Shown here piece after piece: positions 25,972 through 34,343 of a DNA stretch of 64,000 bases. Every line of letters begins with the position of its first letter. Positions within the stretch are counted from its first letter, which is position 1. The DNA lies in the NCBI RefSeq assembly GCF_964253915.1, contig NZ_CAXUSG020000001.1:620001-684000 (forward strand), in the 5' to 3' direction. The notes beneath the pieces are model-generated. The model saw only the letters and a program-made list of their open reading frames with translations. It did not search any database and was not told the DNA's origin. Position numbers and translations under genes: made by a program. This DNA comes from Metarhizobium sp964253915. Its GTDB lineage: Bacteria; Pseudomonadota; Alphaproteobacteria; Rhizobiales; Rhizobiaceae.

Positions 25972-27411
25972 TCAGACGTTGAGAAGCAGGAACTCCCGCT
26001 CCCACGGGCTGATCACCTGCATGAAGGTCTCGAATTCGCCCCGCTTGACGCCGGCATAGATGCCGATGAACTCGCGGCCGAAGACCTCCTCGAAATGCGG
26101 CTCGTCCTCCAGCAGCGACACGGCTTCCAGGAGGCCGCGCGGCAGGTCGATCGAGCCTTCGTTGGCTGCGTCTTCGGTCGGTGCGGTTGGTTCCACGCCC
26201 TTGGTCATGCCGAGCCAGCCGCAGGCGAGCGAGGCCGCCAGCGCCAGGTAGGGGTTGGCGTCCGAACTCGGCAGGCGGTTTTCGACACGCCGGGCATTGG
26301 CATCCGACACCGGAATGCGGAAGGCGGTGGTGCGGTTGTCGTAACCCCAGGCGTTGTTGACCGGGCAGGACATGTCTGGCGTCAGCCGGCGGTAGGAGTT
26401 GACGTAGGGCGCCAGCATGACCAGCGCGCTCGGCACATATTTCTGCTGGCCGCCGATGAAGTGGAAGAATTCGCGCGAGGCGGTGCCGTCCGGATTGGAG
26501 AAGACGTTCTTGCCGGTGCTGATGTCGACCACCGACTGGTGGATGTGCATCGCCGAACCGGCCTGACCCTGCATCGGCTTGGCCATGAAGGTGGCATAGA
26601 TGCCGTACTTCATCGCCGCCTCGCGGATGGTGCGCTTGAACATGAACACCTGGTCGGCAAGCTCGACCGGATCGCCGTGGCGCAGGTTGATTTCGAGCTG
26701 CGCCGGACCTTCTTCATGGATCAGCGTGTCGATCTCCAGACCCTGCTTTTCGGAGAAATGATAGATGTCGTCGATCAGTTCGTCGAATTCGTTGATGCCG
26801 GCGATCGAGTACCCCTGGCCGCCGAGGATGGCACGGCCGGAACGGCCTTTCGGCGGATGCAGCGGATAGTCGGGGTCGTCGTTCTTGGCGACGAGATAGA
26901 ACTCGATTTCCGGGGCTACGACCGGCTTCCAGCCGCGCTCGCGGTAGAGGTTGAGCACGCTTTTCAGCACGTTGCGCGGCGTATAGGGGCACTCGGCGCC
27001 ATCGGCGCTGATGACGTCGCAGATCACCTGGGCCGTCGGATCGGTTTCCCACGGCACGACGGAGAGCGTCGAAAGATCCGGCACCAGCTTGAGGTCGCTG
27101 TCGCGCGCCTCGTAGCGGAAGTTTTCGGTTTCCTCGGGATAATCGCCGGAAATCGTGTGGCGGTAGATTGCCGAAGGCAGTGCCAGCGAGGTGTTCGAGG
27201 TGAACTTCGAGGACGGCATCATCTTGCCGCGCGGCACGCCGGCGAGGTCGGGTGTAATGCACTCGATATCTTCGATACCGCGCGCGCGCAGCCACTGCGC
27301 CGCTTCTTTCCACGTGGTGACGCCGCGCTTGGAGTTGATGGGGTCTGGGGGAACACTCGCCAATTTCGATGCTGCACCTGAGGTCTTGGGCGTCGTTTTC
27401 TTGGAGGGCAT
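25972..27411 (-). CDS. Glutamine synthetase family protein, gamma-glutamylputrescine synthetase-like (PuuA)
   Basis: The 479-residue protein has the glutamine synthetase core: VAPEIEFYLV, HEEGPAQLEINL (metal-binding Glu residues), GSAMHIHQS and ENRLPSSDANPYLALAA. The N-terminal extension and length differ from GlnA and fit the PuuA/GlnT-like group that ligates glutamate to putrescine or other amines. The pairing with the following PuuB-like oxidase (10 bp) is the main evidence for the polyamine role. PuuC and PuuD are not adjacent. It begins at ATG 27411, divergent from the HI0933-type gene. Confidence 0.82.
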   Translation of the reverse strand: MPSKKTTPKTSGAASKLASVPPDPINSKRGVTTWKEAAQWLRARGIEDIECITPDLAGVPRGKMMPSSKFTSNTSLALPSAIYRHTISGDYPEETENFRYEARDSDLKLVPDLSTLSVVPWETDPTAQVICDVISADGAECPYTPRNVLKSVLNLYRERGWKPVVAPEIEFYLVAKNDDPDYPLHPPKGRSGRAILGGQGYSIAGINEFDELIDDIYHFSEKQGLEIDTLIHEEGPAQLEINLRHGDPVELADQVFMFKRTIREAAMKYGIYATFMAKPMQGQAGSAMHIHQSVVDISTGKNVFSNPDGTASREFFHFIGGQQKYVPSALVMLAPYVNSYRRLTPDMSCPVNNAWGYDNRTTAFRIPVSDANARRVENRLPSSDANPYLALAASLACGWLGMTKGVEPTAPTEDAANEGSIDLPRGLLEAVSLLEDEPHFEEVFGREFIGIYAGVKRGEFETFMQVISPWEREFLLLNV

Positions 27412-27535
27412 GTCTCACCAGTTTGATGTTGATAACGAACACATCATAGCCGGAGTTTGGCAATTGGCGAGGGGGGAGGCGCGTTGACTTTTGACGAAAT
27501 GATGCAAAAGACAGGGTCGCAGCAAGGAGAACGAC

Positions 27536-28717
27536 GTGGCCGCAAGATATGATGTCATCGTAATCGGGGCAGGGGCCGCCGGGATGATGTGCGCCATCGG
27601 TGCCGGCCGCCGCGGGCGGCGTGCCGTCGTTCTCGACCATGCGAAGGCGCCGGGCGAGAAAATCCGCATCTCCGGAGGCGGCCGCTGCAACTTCACCAAT
27701 ATCCATGCCGGCCCGAAGAATTTCCTCTCCACCAATCCGCATTTCGCCAAGTCGGCGCTCGCCCGCTTTACCCCGCAGGATTTCATTGCCATGGTCGACC
27801 GCCACGGCATCGCCTGGCATGAAAAGACGCTCGGCCAGTTGTTCTGCGACAACAGCGCCAAGGATATCATCCGCATGCTCACCGACGAGATGCGGGCGGC
27901 TGGCGCTGAGTTGCGGCTTTCCTGTTCCATCGAGACGGTGGAGAAGACGGCCAGCGGTTTTCGCGTGCTTACCTCCGAAGGACCGTTCGAAGCGGAAAGC
28001 CTGGTGATCGCCAGCGGCGGTCGCTCGATCCCGAAGATGGGGGCGACCGGTTTCGCCTACCGCATCGCCGAGCAGTTCGGGCTTGCCATGGTCGAGCCGC
28101 GGCCGGGGCTGGTGCCGCTGACGCTCGACCCCGGCCTGCTGGAGCGGCTTTCGCCGCTCTCCGGCATTGCCGTGCCGGCCGAGGTGCGCCACGGCAAGAC
28201 CGCGTTCCGCGAGGCGCTGCTCTTCACCCATCGCGGCCTCTCCGGCCCGACCATCCTGCAGATCTCGTCCTATTGGCGGGAAGGCGACGAGATAACGCTG
28301 TCGCTGGAGCCGGATGTGGATTTCCTCGCCATTCTCAGAGCGGCGCGGCAGGCCAACGGCCGCCAGGCCGTGCAGACCGTGCTTTCCGATCACCTGCCGA
28401 AGCGGCTGGCGCAGTTTCTGACCGAGGAGCAGGCGGTGAACGCCCCGCTTGCCGACCAGTCGGACAAAGCACTGGGCAGGCTGGTTTCGGCCATCCATGA
28501 CTGGAAGATCAAGCCGGCCGGCTCGGAAGGTTATCGCACCGCCGAGGTGACGCTGGGCGGCATCGATACCGCCGGCATCGATTCCCGCAGCATGGAAGCC
28601 AAGGCCGTTCCGGGCCTCTATTTCATTGGTGAATGTGTCGATGTCACCGGCTGGCTCGGTGGCTACAATTTCCAGTGGGCCTGGGCGTCGGGCCATGCGG
28701 CCGGCGAGGCGGTCTAA
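27536..28717 (+). CDS. HI0933/YhiN-family NAD(P)/FAD-dependent oxidoreductase
   Basis: A 393-residue flavoprotein with an N-terminal Rossmann motif (VIVIGAGAAGMMCAIGAGRRG) and the family signature EKIRISGGGRCNFTN, plus the C-terminal GLYFIGECVDVTGWLGGYNF and QWAWASGHAAG, which complete the FAD site. The family is widespread and its substrate unknown. The start is GTG 27536 with AAGGAG about 7 bases upstream. It is divergent from the PuuA-like gene across 124 bp and appears monocistronic. Confidence 0.88.
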   Translation: MAARYDVIVIGAGAAGMMCAIGAGRRGRRAVVLDHAKAPGEKIRISGGGRCNFTNIHAGPKNFLSTNPHFAKSALARFTPQDFIAMVDRHGIAWHEKTLGQLFCDNSAKDIIRMLTDEMRAAGAELRLSCSIETVEKTASGFRVLTSEGPFEAESLVIASGGRSIPKMGATGFAYRIAEQFGLAMVEPRPGLVPLTLDPGLLERLSPLSGIAVPAEVRHGKTAFREALLFTHRGLSGPTILQISSYWREGDEITLSLEPDVDFLAILRAARQANGRQAVQTVLSDHLPKRLAQFLTEEQAVNAPLADQSDKALGRLVSAIHDWKIKPAGSEGYRTAEVTLGGIDTAGIDSRSMEAKAVPGLYFIGECVDVTGWLGGYNFQWAWASGHAAGEAV

Positions 28718-28736
28718 CGCAATTTCAGCAAAACTG

Positions 28737-28816
28737 CGTAGCGGTTTTGCGTCCGGAATGGCGTAAAAAGGTAAGGTTGGGCGGTTTCGCGGTTCGGAGA
28801 AAAGCGAACATACGCC
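28737..28816. repeat. Rhizobial intergenic repeat, copy 2
   Basis: This follows the flavoprotein gene and shares with copy 1 (16884-16945) the core TTCGCGGTTCGGAGAAAAGC, then ACAT, and the outer GGCG/CGCC arms that make a hairpin. A short AT-rich stretch with another small palindrome (28719-28750, GCAAAACTGC and GCGGTTTTGC) precedes it. The remaining 170 bp up to the small gene at 28989 show no clear signal. Confidence 0.55.
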
Positions 28817-28988
28817 GGCCATCCAAATTTGTGCATGATGAATGCCTGTGTCCGCGTCTTCAGGCATTGTTAACAGCCGAGGCCCATTCTGATCCATGCC
28901 GGTGCAGCAGGACGCTGCAGACATGATGTCGCCACCGGCAGGCCGGTCGCCGGCATGATGTGTTCATGATGTGTTGAGGTAGAGCTCC

Positions 28989-29132
28989 ATGACCAGGATG
29001 CACCGTCGCGCGCGCGCCGTCGCCATTGCCGAAGCCCGAAACGCCAACGCCTACCTGTCTCTCAAGGTTTTCATCATCGCCGCCTGCGCCACCGCGGCCT
29101 TCATCGCGCTTCCTTCGCTCGACCTGTTCTGA
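28989..29132 (+). CDS. Small single-pass membrane protein (47 aa)
   Basis: ATG at 28989 is preceded by GAGGTAGAG and opens a 47-codon frame ending TGA at 29132. The product has a very basic N-terminus (MTRMHRRARAVAIAEARNAN) and one hydrophobic segment (VFIIAACATAAFIALP), giving a small inside-positive membrane peptide. Codon use is GC3-rich like its neighbours. No homologue is recognised; size and good start signals are the only support. It is followed by 329 bp without another gene before the chemoreceptor. Confidence 0.5.
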   Translation: MTRMHRRARAVAIAEARNANAYLSLKVFIIAACATAAFIALPSLDLF

Positions 29133-29170
29133 CCTTGTGATTTTTGCGCTTCGATCGGCGCAAACGTGCT

Positions 29171-29186
29171 CCAGGCATTTGCCTGG
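29171..29186. other. Palindrome in the 329-bp gap upstream of the chemoreceptor
   Basis: CCAGGCATTTGCCTGG is a perfect 16-bp palindrome 39 bp after the small membrane gene, with no T-run. It may be a weak transcript end or a protein site. Nothing else recognisable is seen between 29133 and 29461. Confidence 0.35.
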
Positions 29187-29461
29187 CGCCTTCAGACCTG
29201 TGCGGGCGCTCGTCAGCGCCGAGCTTGTTTACAAGTGAAACGGTTGTGCACGGAAACGACCGGTCAATTAGAGATATATTAACCCGTCGCATTCCATCAT
29301 GGCTGTCAATCGCTGTCTCTGACACGTGCCGCGGACAACCTTGCGGTCGAACTGCCACGGTGTTGGCGGCGGTGCCCATTTTTTATTCTTTACAGTCTGA
29401 ATGCACTCGGCTGCCCGAAAAGGGGCGGCAGGGGAGCGGTGTGTGAAAGGCCCAATCTGCC

Positions 29462-31990
29462 ATGCTCATCGATAGCGTGTTGTCCCGTTTCAAGATCAAG
29501 ACAAAAGTGCTGCTGTTCGTGCTGCCGTTCGTCGTCAGCATATCGGCCGTCGGCTTCAGCGGTTTCTACGCGTCGGGGCTGCTTCAGGAGCGCATGGAGA
29601 TATCCAACAACGTGCTGCAGTCGCTGACGGGCTTCAAGGAGCTTTACGGCTCGATGGATGCCTTCCTGAAGGAGACGACGGAAGCGACCCGCTCCAAGGT
29701 GCAAAGCGACCTCGGCCAGCAGACCAGCGTCCTCGGCGACACCCGCAGCCAGATCGGCGTCGATGCGGTCGGTTATGCCGATCTCGAAAAGGCCGGCAGC
29801 GAGGTGACGGTGGTTTCCGGCCTCGTCGACAAGCTCTGGACACTGCATCAGGATCAGGAAACGGCGTACGGCGCCGTCGACACGGTGCGCAAGGAACTGG
29901 TGAGCAGCCGCTACAACATCACCTTCGAGGTCTCGCGACTGGAGCAGGCGATCCGCGTCAATGAAAGCCAGGCGAAATCCGTTCTGCGTGAAGCCGATCA
30001 TCTGTTGAAGGGCGCCGCCTACCTCAGTACCTTCGGCTACGATTTCCGCAAGGCATCCGGAGCCGACGCAAAGCTGAAACTCGTGACCGAGCGCATCGTC
30101 GAACTCGGCAGGATGCAGCGCAACATCAACACGTCCCTGCCGCAGAAGCAGAAAAGCATCGCGAAGTCGCTGACCGGCACCATAAAGGATGTCACCGCGA
30201 TGCTCGGCTCCGAGTCGCTGCCGGATGACAAGGTGACCGAGATCGGCCGGCTTTTGTCCCGCTTCATGCAGATGTCTTCGGCCATGCAGCTGGCTGCACA
30301 GGAAAAGATGCAGGAAGCGACGAAGATCTTCGCCGGCCTTGATGCGCGCATGACCAAGACGCAGTCCGTCCTTGATGACTCGCGCCGCGTCGTCGATTCC
30401 ATGTACAATCTGCAGATCGTCCTCGGGGACTTCCTCGCCGACATCAACACCGAAAACAAGGTCCGCGTGGAGCAGTCGCTTGCCGAGCTTGCCGACAATG
30501 TCGAGGCTCTGGGAACCACCGCCGGCGACCTTGATTTCTATGCGACGCTTTCCGCCAAGAGCATGCCGGTCGTCCAGGGCATTGCCGACAGTGCCGGCAA
30601 GCTGCTGGCGATCAAGGGTGACCGCGAGAGCAATTTCCAGGCGGCCCGCACCTCGATCGACACCATTTGGAATGAGCTAACCACCTTTGCCGAGGTGCAG
30701 AAGCAGACGGCCGGCGCCGAACGCCAGGAAGCCAACGGCATCTCGATCTTCACCACCCTGTTCGGCATCGTCTTCGCCATCTCCGGCGGCATTGCCCTGG
30801 TGCTGACACTGCAGCGGCCGATCGGCCAGATCACCGGCGCCATGCGCAAGATCGCCGACGGCTTCCTCGATACCGGTATCTCCGGCGAGGCCCGAGGCGA
30901 CGAGATCGGTGACATGGCGCGTGCGCTCGGCATCTTCAAGGAAAACGCGCTTTCCAAGATCCGCGTCGAGGAAGAGGGGGCGACCGCCCGCCGCCACGCC
31001 GAGGACGAGCGTCGCCGCAACGATGTCGAGAAGCAGGAAGTCGACCGGCAGATTGGCTTTGCCGTGGACGAACTCGCCGCCGGCCTCGGCCGCCTGGCGC
31101 AGGGCGATATCTCCACGACGATCGACACGCCGTTCACCGGCCGCCTCGAGCAGTTGCGCCAGGACTTCAACCAGTCGCTCGGCCGCCTGCAGGATACGAT
31201 CAGCCAGATTTCCAGCAACGTGCAGATGATCCAGGGCAACGGCAACCAGATGGCGCAATCGGCCGAAGACCTGTCGAAGCGCACCGAACAGCAGGCGGCT
31301 TCGCTGGAAGAAACCGCCGCCGCCGTCGACGAGATCACCGTGACCGTGCGTTCGTCCGCCGAACGCGCCAAGGAAGCGGATACGATCGTGCGGGAGACCA
31401 AGCGCAGCGCCGACGATTCCAGCGTCATCGTCGGCAACGCCATCGCCGCGATGTCGCGCATCGAGGATGCCTCGCAGCACATCGAACAGATCATCGACGT
31501 CATCGACGACATCGCCTTCCAGACGAACCTGCTGGCGCTCAACGCCGGCATCGAGGCGGCGCGTGCGGGCGAGGCGGGCAAGGGGTTTGCCGTCGTGGCA
31601 CAGGAAGTGCGCGAACTGGCCCAGCGTTCGGCCGACGCCGCCAAGCAGATCAAGGGTCTGATCGAGAAATCGACGACAGAAGTGAGCGCCGGTTCGCATC
31701 TGGTGCAGGAAACGGGTGCGGTGCTGACACGGATCGGCGAACAGATCGCCGCGATCAGCCAGCATGTTGCGGTGATCTCGACGGCGGCGCAGGACCAGTC
31801 GCGGGCGCTGCAGGAAGTCAATTCCACCGTCAACCAGATGGACCAGATGACGCAGAAGAATGCGGCGATGGTCGAGGAAACGACGGCTGCCAGCCGCGAA
31901 CTCGCCGGCGAGGCGGATGCGTTGATGGGCCTTGTCCGCCAGTTCAAGCTATCCGGCGGAGGCCGCAGCCGCTACGCCCGCGCCGCCTGA
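29462..31990 (+). CDS. Methyl-accepting chemotaxis protein 1
   Basis: An 842-residue transmembrane chemoreceptor. TM1 is at about 16-36, followed by a long (about 390 residues) helical periplasmic sensor with no Cache or PAS pattern. TM2 is at about 428-450 (ISIFTTLFGIVFAISGGIAL), then HAMP (to about 505) and the cytoplasmic signalling hairpin with the kinase-contact tip IDDIAFQTNLLALNAGIEAA. No pentapeptide CheR tether is seen; the protein ends GGGRSRYARAA. The ligand is unknown. From about 31000 to its end it is nearly identical to the next gene. Confidence 0.92.
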   Translation: MLIDSVLSRFKIKTKVLLFVLPFVVSISAVGFSGFYASGLLQERMEISNNVLQSLTGFKELYGSMDAFLKETTEATRSKVQSDLGQQTSVLGDTRSQIGVDAVGYADLEKAGSEVTVVSGLVDKLWTLHQDQETAYGAVDTVRKELVSSRYNITFEVSRLEQAIRVNESQAKSVLREADHLLKGAAYLSTFGYDFRKASGADAKLKLVTERIVELGRMQRNINTSLPQKQKSIAKSLTGTIKDVTAMLGSESLPDDKVTEIGRLLSRFMQMSSAMQLAAQEKMQEATKIFAGLDARMTKTQSVLDDSRRVVDSMYNLQIVLGDFLADINTENKVRVEQSLAELADNVEALGTTAGDLDFYATLSAKSMPVVQGIADSAGKLLAIKGDRESNFQAARTSIDTIWNELTTFAEVQKQTAGAERQEANGISIFTTLFGIVFAISGGIALVLTLQRPIGQITGAMRKIADGFLDTGISGEARGDEIGDMARALGIFKENALSKIRVEEEGATARRHAEDERRRNDVEKQEVDRQIGFAVDELAAGLGRLAQGDISTTIDTPFTGRLEQLRQDFNQSLGRLQDTISQISSNVQMIQGNGNQMAQSAEDLSKRTEQQAASLEETAAAVDEITVTVRSSAERAKEADTIVRETKRSADDSSVIVGNAIAAMSRIEDASQHIEQIIDVIDDIAFQTNLLALNAGIEAARAGEAGKGFAVVAQEVRELAQRSADAAKQIKGLIEKSTTEVSAGSHLVQETGAVLTRIGEQIAAISQHVAVISTAAQDQSRALQEVNSTVNQMDQMTQKNAAMVEETTAASRELAGEADALMGLVRQFKLSGGGRSRYARAA
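31000..31990 (+). repeat. Direct repeat unit A: shared MCP signalling half
   Basis: The last 990 bases of MCP1 match 32980-33970 in MCP2 at an exact offset of 1980 bp, with mostly synonymous third-base differences and long identical runs (for example 31673-31850 against 33653-33830). The similarity stops at the HAMP linker, upstream of which the two genes are unrelated. Confidence 0.9.
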
Positions 31991-32023
31991 TCGTATCAGG
32001 TCCCGTTGGAATTATTCGCATCG

Positions 32024-32049
32024 CGGGTGGCATTATCCGTTGCCACCCG
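32024..32049 (+). terminator. Hairpin between the two chemoreceptor genes
   Basis: CGGGTGGCA (32024-32032) and TGCCACCCG (32041-32049) make a 9-bp stem with an 8-base loop, 34 bp after the MCP1 stop. No T-run follows, so termination would be partial at best. Confidence 0.4.
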
Positions 32050-32131
32050 AAACGGCTGCTCATTGGTGAATGTAGTTATTTAACCTTTCTATATTAGGAT
32101 TTTAAGGAATAGCTTGTTCCTTGGAGATCCG

Positions 32132-33970
32132 ATGCAGCGTTTTTCATCCCTGTCGATTGTCACCCAGATCGTTTCCATAACGCTGCTGTTGATTTTCGTC
32201 AGTATTGCGTCTGTCGTCGGCGTTGTGGACTACTATCTGCGATCCTATGTCATGGAAGAGGCCGCATTGGATGCGCGGGAAGCAAGCCGCGCCATGGCCC
32301 TCCTCTACAATCTCAGCGATCCTTCCTCGAAGGTGGATATTCGCGACGACGTCTTGAGAAGCGTGACGGCCGAGGCAATGGTGAAGCACGAGGACTACGA
32401 CCTCGTCGACCGCACTGCCGGATCAATCGCCGGAGTGGCGACCGTTTTCGAAAAGCAGGGCAGTGATTACGTCCGGATCTCCACGAATGTAAAGAAGCAG
32501 GACGGCAGCCGCGCCGTCGGCACCAAGCTCGCTGCCGAGCACCCCGCTCAGAAGGCGCTTGCCGCCGGGGAGCCTTTTTATGGTCCGGCAGAGCTCTTCG
32601 GCAAACAATTCATGACCGGGTATTTCCCGGTAAAAACCGGTGCCGGCCAGACGGTCGGCATCCTGTTCATCGGCGTGCCGATGGAAGTCTATTTCGAACA
32701 GGCCTCCTACCTGCAGTCGCTGGTCACGATCCTGGGTGCCATCGTTCTGCTGGTCGTTGTCGCCGCCGCCTATTTCCTGGTTCGCGCCAGGATAAAGCCG
32801 TTGGCGGCATTGACGCATTCGATCCGCGGAATTTCCTCCGGCGATCTCGTGAACGACATTCCCTACCTGCAGAAAAGCAACGAATTCGGCGATATTGCGC
32901 GGGCCATGCAGGGCTTCCGGGAAGCGGCCGTTGCGAAAAAGGGGATGGAGGCGGAAAGCGAGACCGCGCGTCGCAACGCCGAGGACGAGCGCCGCCGCAA
33001 CGACGTTGAGAAGCAGGAAATCGACCGCCAGATCGGCTTTGCCGTGGACGAACTCGCCGCCGGCCTTGGCCGCCTGGCACAGGGCGACATTTCCACGACG
33101 ATCGACACGCCGTTCACCGGCCGCCTCGAACAGCTGCGCCAGGATTTCAACCAGTCGCTTGGCCGCCTGCAGGATACGATCAGCCAGATTTCCAGCAATG
33201 TGCAGATGATCCAGGGCAACGGCAACCAGATGGCGCAATCGGCCGAAGACCTGTCGAAGCGTACCGAACAGCAGGCGGCTTCGCTCGAAGAGACCGCCGC
33301 CGCCGTCGACGAGATCACCGTGACGGTGCGCTCGTCTGCGGAACGCGCCAAGGAAGCGGATACGATCGTGCGGGAGACCAAGCGCAGCGCCGACGATTCC
33401 AGCGTCATCGTCGGCAATGCCATCGCCGCGATGTCGCGCATCGAGGATGCCTCGCAGCACATCGAGCAGATCATTGACGTCATCGACGACATCGCTTTCC
33501 AGACGAACCTGTTGGCGCTGAACGCCGGTATCGAAGCGGCGCGTGCGGGCGAGGCCGGTAAGGGGTTTGCCGTCGTGGCGCAGGAAGTGCGCGAACTGGC
33601 GCAACGTTCGGCCGACGCCGCCAAGCAGATCAAGGGCCTGATCGAGAAATCGACGACAGAAGTGAGCGCCGGTTCGCATCTGGTGCAGGAAACGGGTGCG
33701 GTGCTGACACGGATCGGCGAACAGATCGCCGCGATCAGCCAGCATGTTGCGGTGATCTCGACGGCGGCGCAGGACCAGTCGCGGGCGCTGCAGGAAGTCA
33801 ATTCCACCGTCAACCAGATGGACCAGATGACGCAGAAGAACGCGGCGATGGTCGAGGAAACGACGGCTGCGAGCCGCGAACTTGCCGGCGAGGCGGACGC
33901 GCTGATGGGCCTTGTCCGCCAGTTCAAGCTGTCCAATGGTGGACGCAGCCGCTACGCCCGCGCCGCCTGA
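32132..33970 (+). CDS. Methyl-accepting chemotaxis protein 2 (Cache-type sensor)
   Basis: A 612-residue chemoreceptor: TM1 at about 10-33, a periplasmic domain of about 160 residues resembling single-Cache sensors (SIAGVATVFEKQGSDYVRIS, then GKQFMTGYFPVKTGAGQTVG and ILFIGVPMEVYF), TM2 at about 195-218, HAMP and the signalling hairpin identical in its tip to MCP1. The ATG at 32132 with GGAG six bases upstream is preferred to an in-frame TTG at 32114. Cache sensors often bind organic acids or amino acids, but the ligand cannot be read here. A strong terminator follows. Confidence 0.93.
   Translation: MQRFSSLSIVTQIVSITLLLIFVSIASVVGVVDYYLRSYVMEEAALDAREASRAMALLYNLSDPSSKVDIRDDVLRSVTAEAMVKHEDYDLVDRTAGSIAGVATVFEKQGSDYVRISTNVKKQDGSRAVGTKLAAEHPAQKALAAGEPFYGPAELFGKQFMTGYFPVKTGAGQTVGILFIGVPMEVYFEQASYLQSLVTILGAIVLLVVVAAAYFLVRARIKPLAALTHSIRGISSGDLVNDIPYLQKSNEFGDIARAMQGFREAAVAKKGMEAESETARRNAEDERRRNDVEKQEIDRQIGFAVDELAAGLGRLAQGDISTTIDTPFTGRLEQLRQDFNQSLGRLQDTISQISSNVQMIQGNGNQMAQSAEDLSKRTEQQAASLEETAAAVDEITVTVRSSAERAKEADTIVRETKRSADDSSVIVGNAIAAMSRIEDASQHIEQIIDVIDDIAFQTNLLALNAGIEAARAGEAGKGFAVVAQEVRELAQRSADAAKQIKGLIEKSTTEVSAGSHLVQETGAVLTRIGEQIAAISQHVAVISTAAQDQSRALQEVNSTVNQMDQMTQKNAAMVEETTAASRELAGEADALMGLVRQFKLSNGGRSRYARAA
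32980..33970 (+). repeat. Direct repeat unit B: shared MCP signalling half
   Basis: Second copy of the signalling half described for 31000-31990. The protein ends differ only by SGGG against SNGG before RSRYARAA. The units are separated by the MCP2 sensor region. Confidence 0.9.
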
Positions 33971-34019
33971 TCGGCACTTTATCCGATCCCTGGCGCATTT
34001 TGCTGGAATTTCCCGAAAC

Positions 34020-34057
34020 CCACCGGGCGCGACCTGTTCGCGCCCGGTGGCGTTTTT
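34020..34057 (+). terminator. Rho-independent terminator of the chemoreceptor genes
   Basis: A perfect 12-bp stem CCACCGGGCGCG (34020-34031) and CGCGCCCGGTGG (34039-34050), loop of 7, then CGTTTTT. It begins 50 bp after the MCP2 stop. Confidence 0.9.
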
Positions 34058-34077
34058 GGTGAGCGGCGACCGTCATC

Positions 34078-34254
34078 TCACAGGCAACCCGGAGAGCTTC
34101 CGGTCCGCAGCGCCTTGCGCAGGGTGCGGAAGACCCGCGACAGGAAGGGCTCACGGCCGAAGGCAAGGTAAAATGCCTGCTCGTTGTCACGGTGATGGAA
34201 TCGGGGTTTGGCCAAAGCTTCGGCGAGGGCGGCCGCGGCGATCATGTCATGCAT
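34078..34254 (-). CDS. Small protein of 58 aa divergent from the LysR gene
   Basis: On the minus strand ATG (34252-34254) is preceded by AAGGAG seven bases upstream and opens a 58-codon frame. The product starts MHDMIAAAALAEALAKP and has an aromatic/basic middle (YLAFGREPFLSRVFRTLRKA); it is soluble and basic, with no membrane segment. It is divergent from the LysR-type gene with about 90 bp between starts, so it may be a LysR target. No family is recognised. Confidence 0.6.
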   Translation of the reverse strand: MHDMIAAAALAEALAKPRFHHRDNEQAFYLAFGREPFLSRVFRTLRKALRTGSSPGCL

Positions 34255-34343
34255 GGCGATGCTCCTTCAATTAAGAACATCACCTCTATTAAGCAGAAAA
34301 ATCTGCGCTATAAACAGCCGTGAATGCACCAGGTCTTTCATTC

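Noticed and set aside
29144..29446. 100-codon plus-strand frame before MCP1
   Set aside because: No ribosome binding site, erratic composition, and it overlaps the likely MCP promoter region.
31000..33970. Assembly duplication of the chemoreceptor halves
   Set aside because: The copies differ at many scattered synonymous sites and have different sensor domains, so they are real paralogues.
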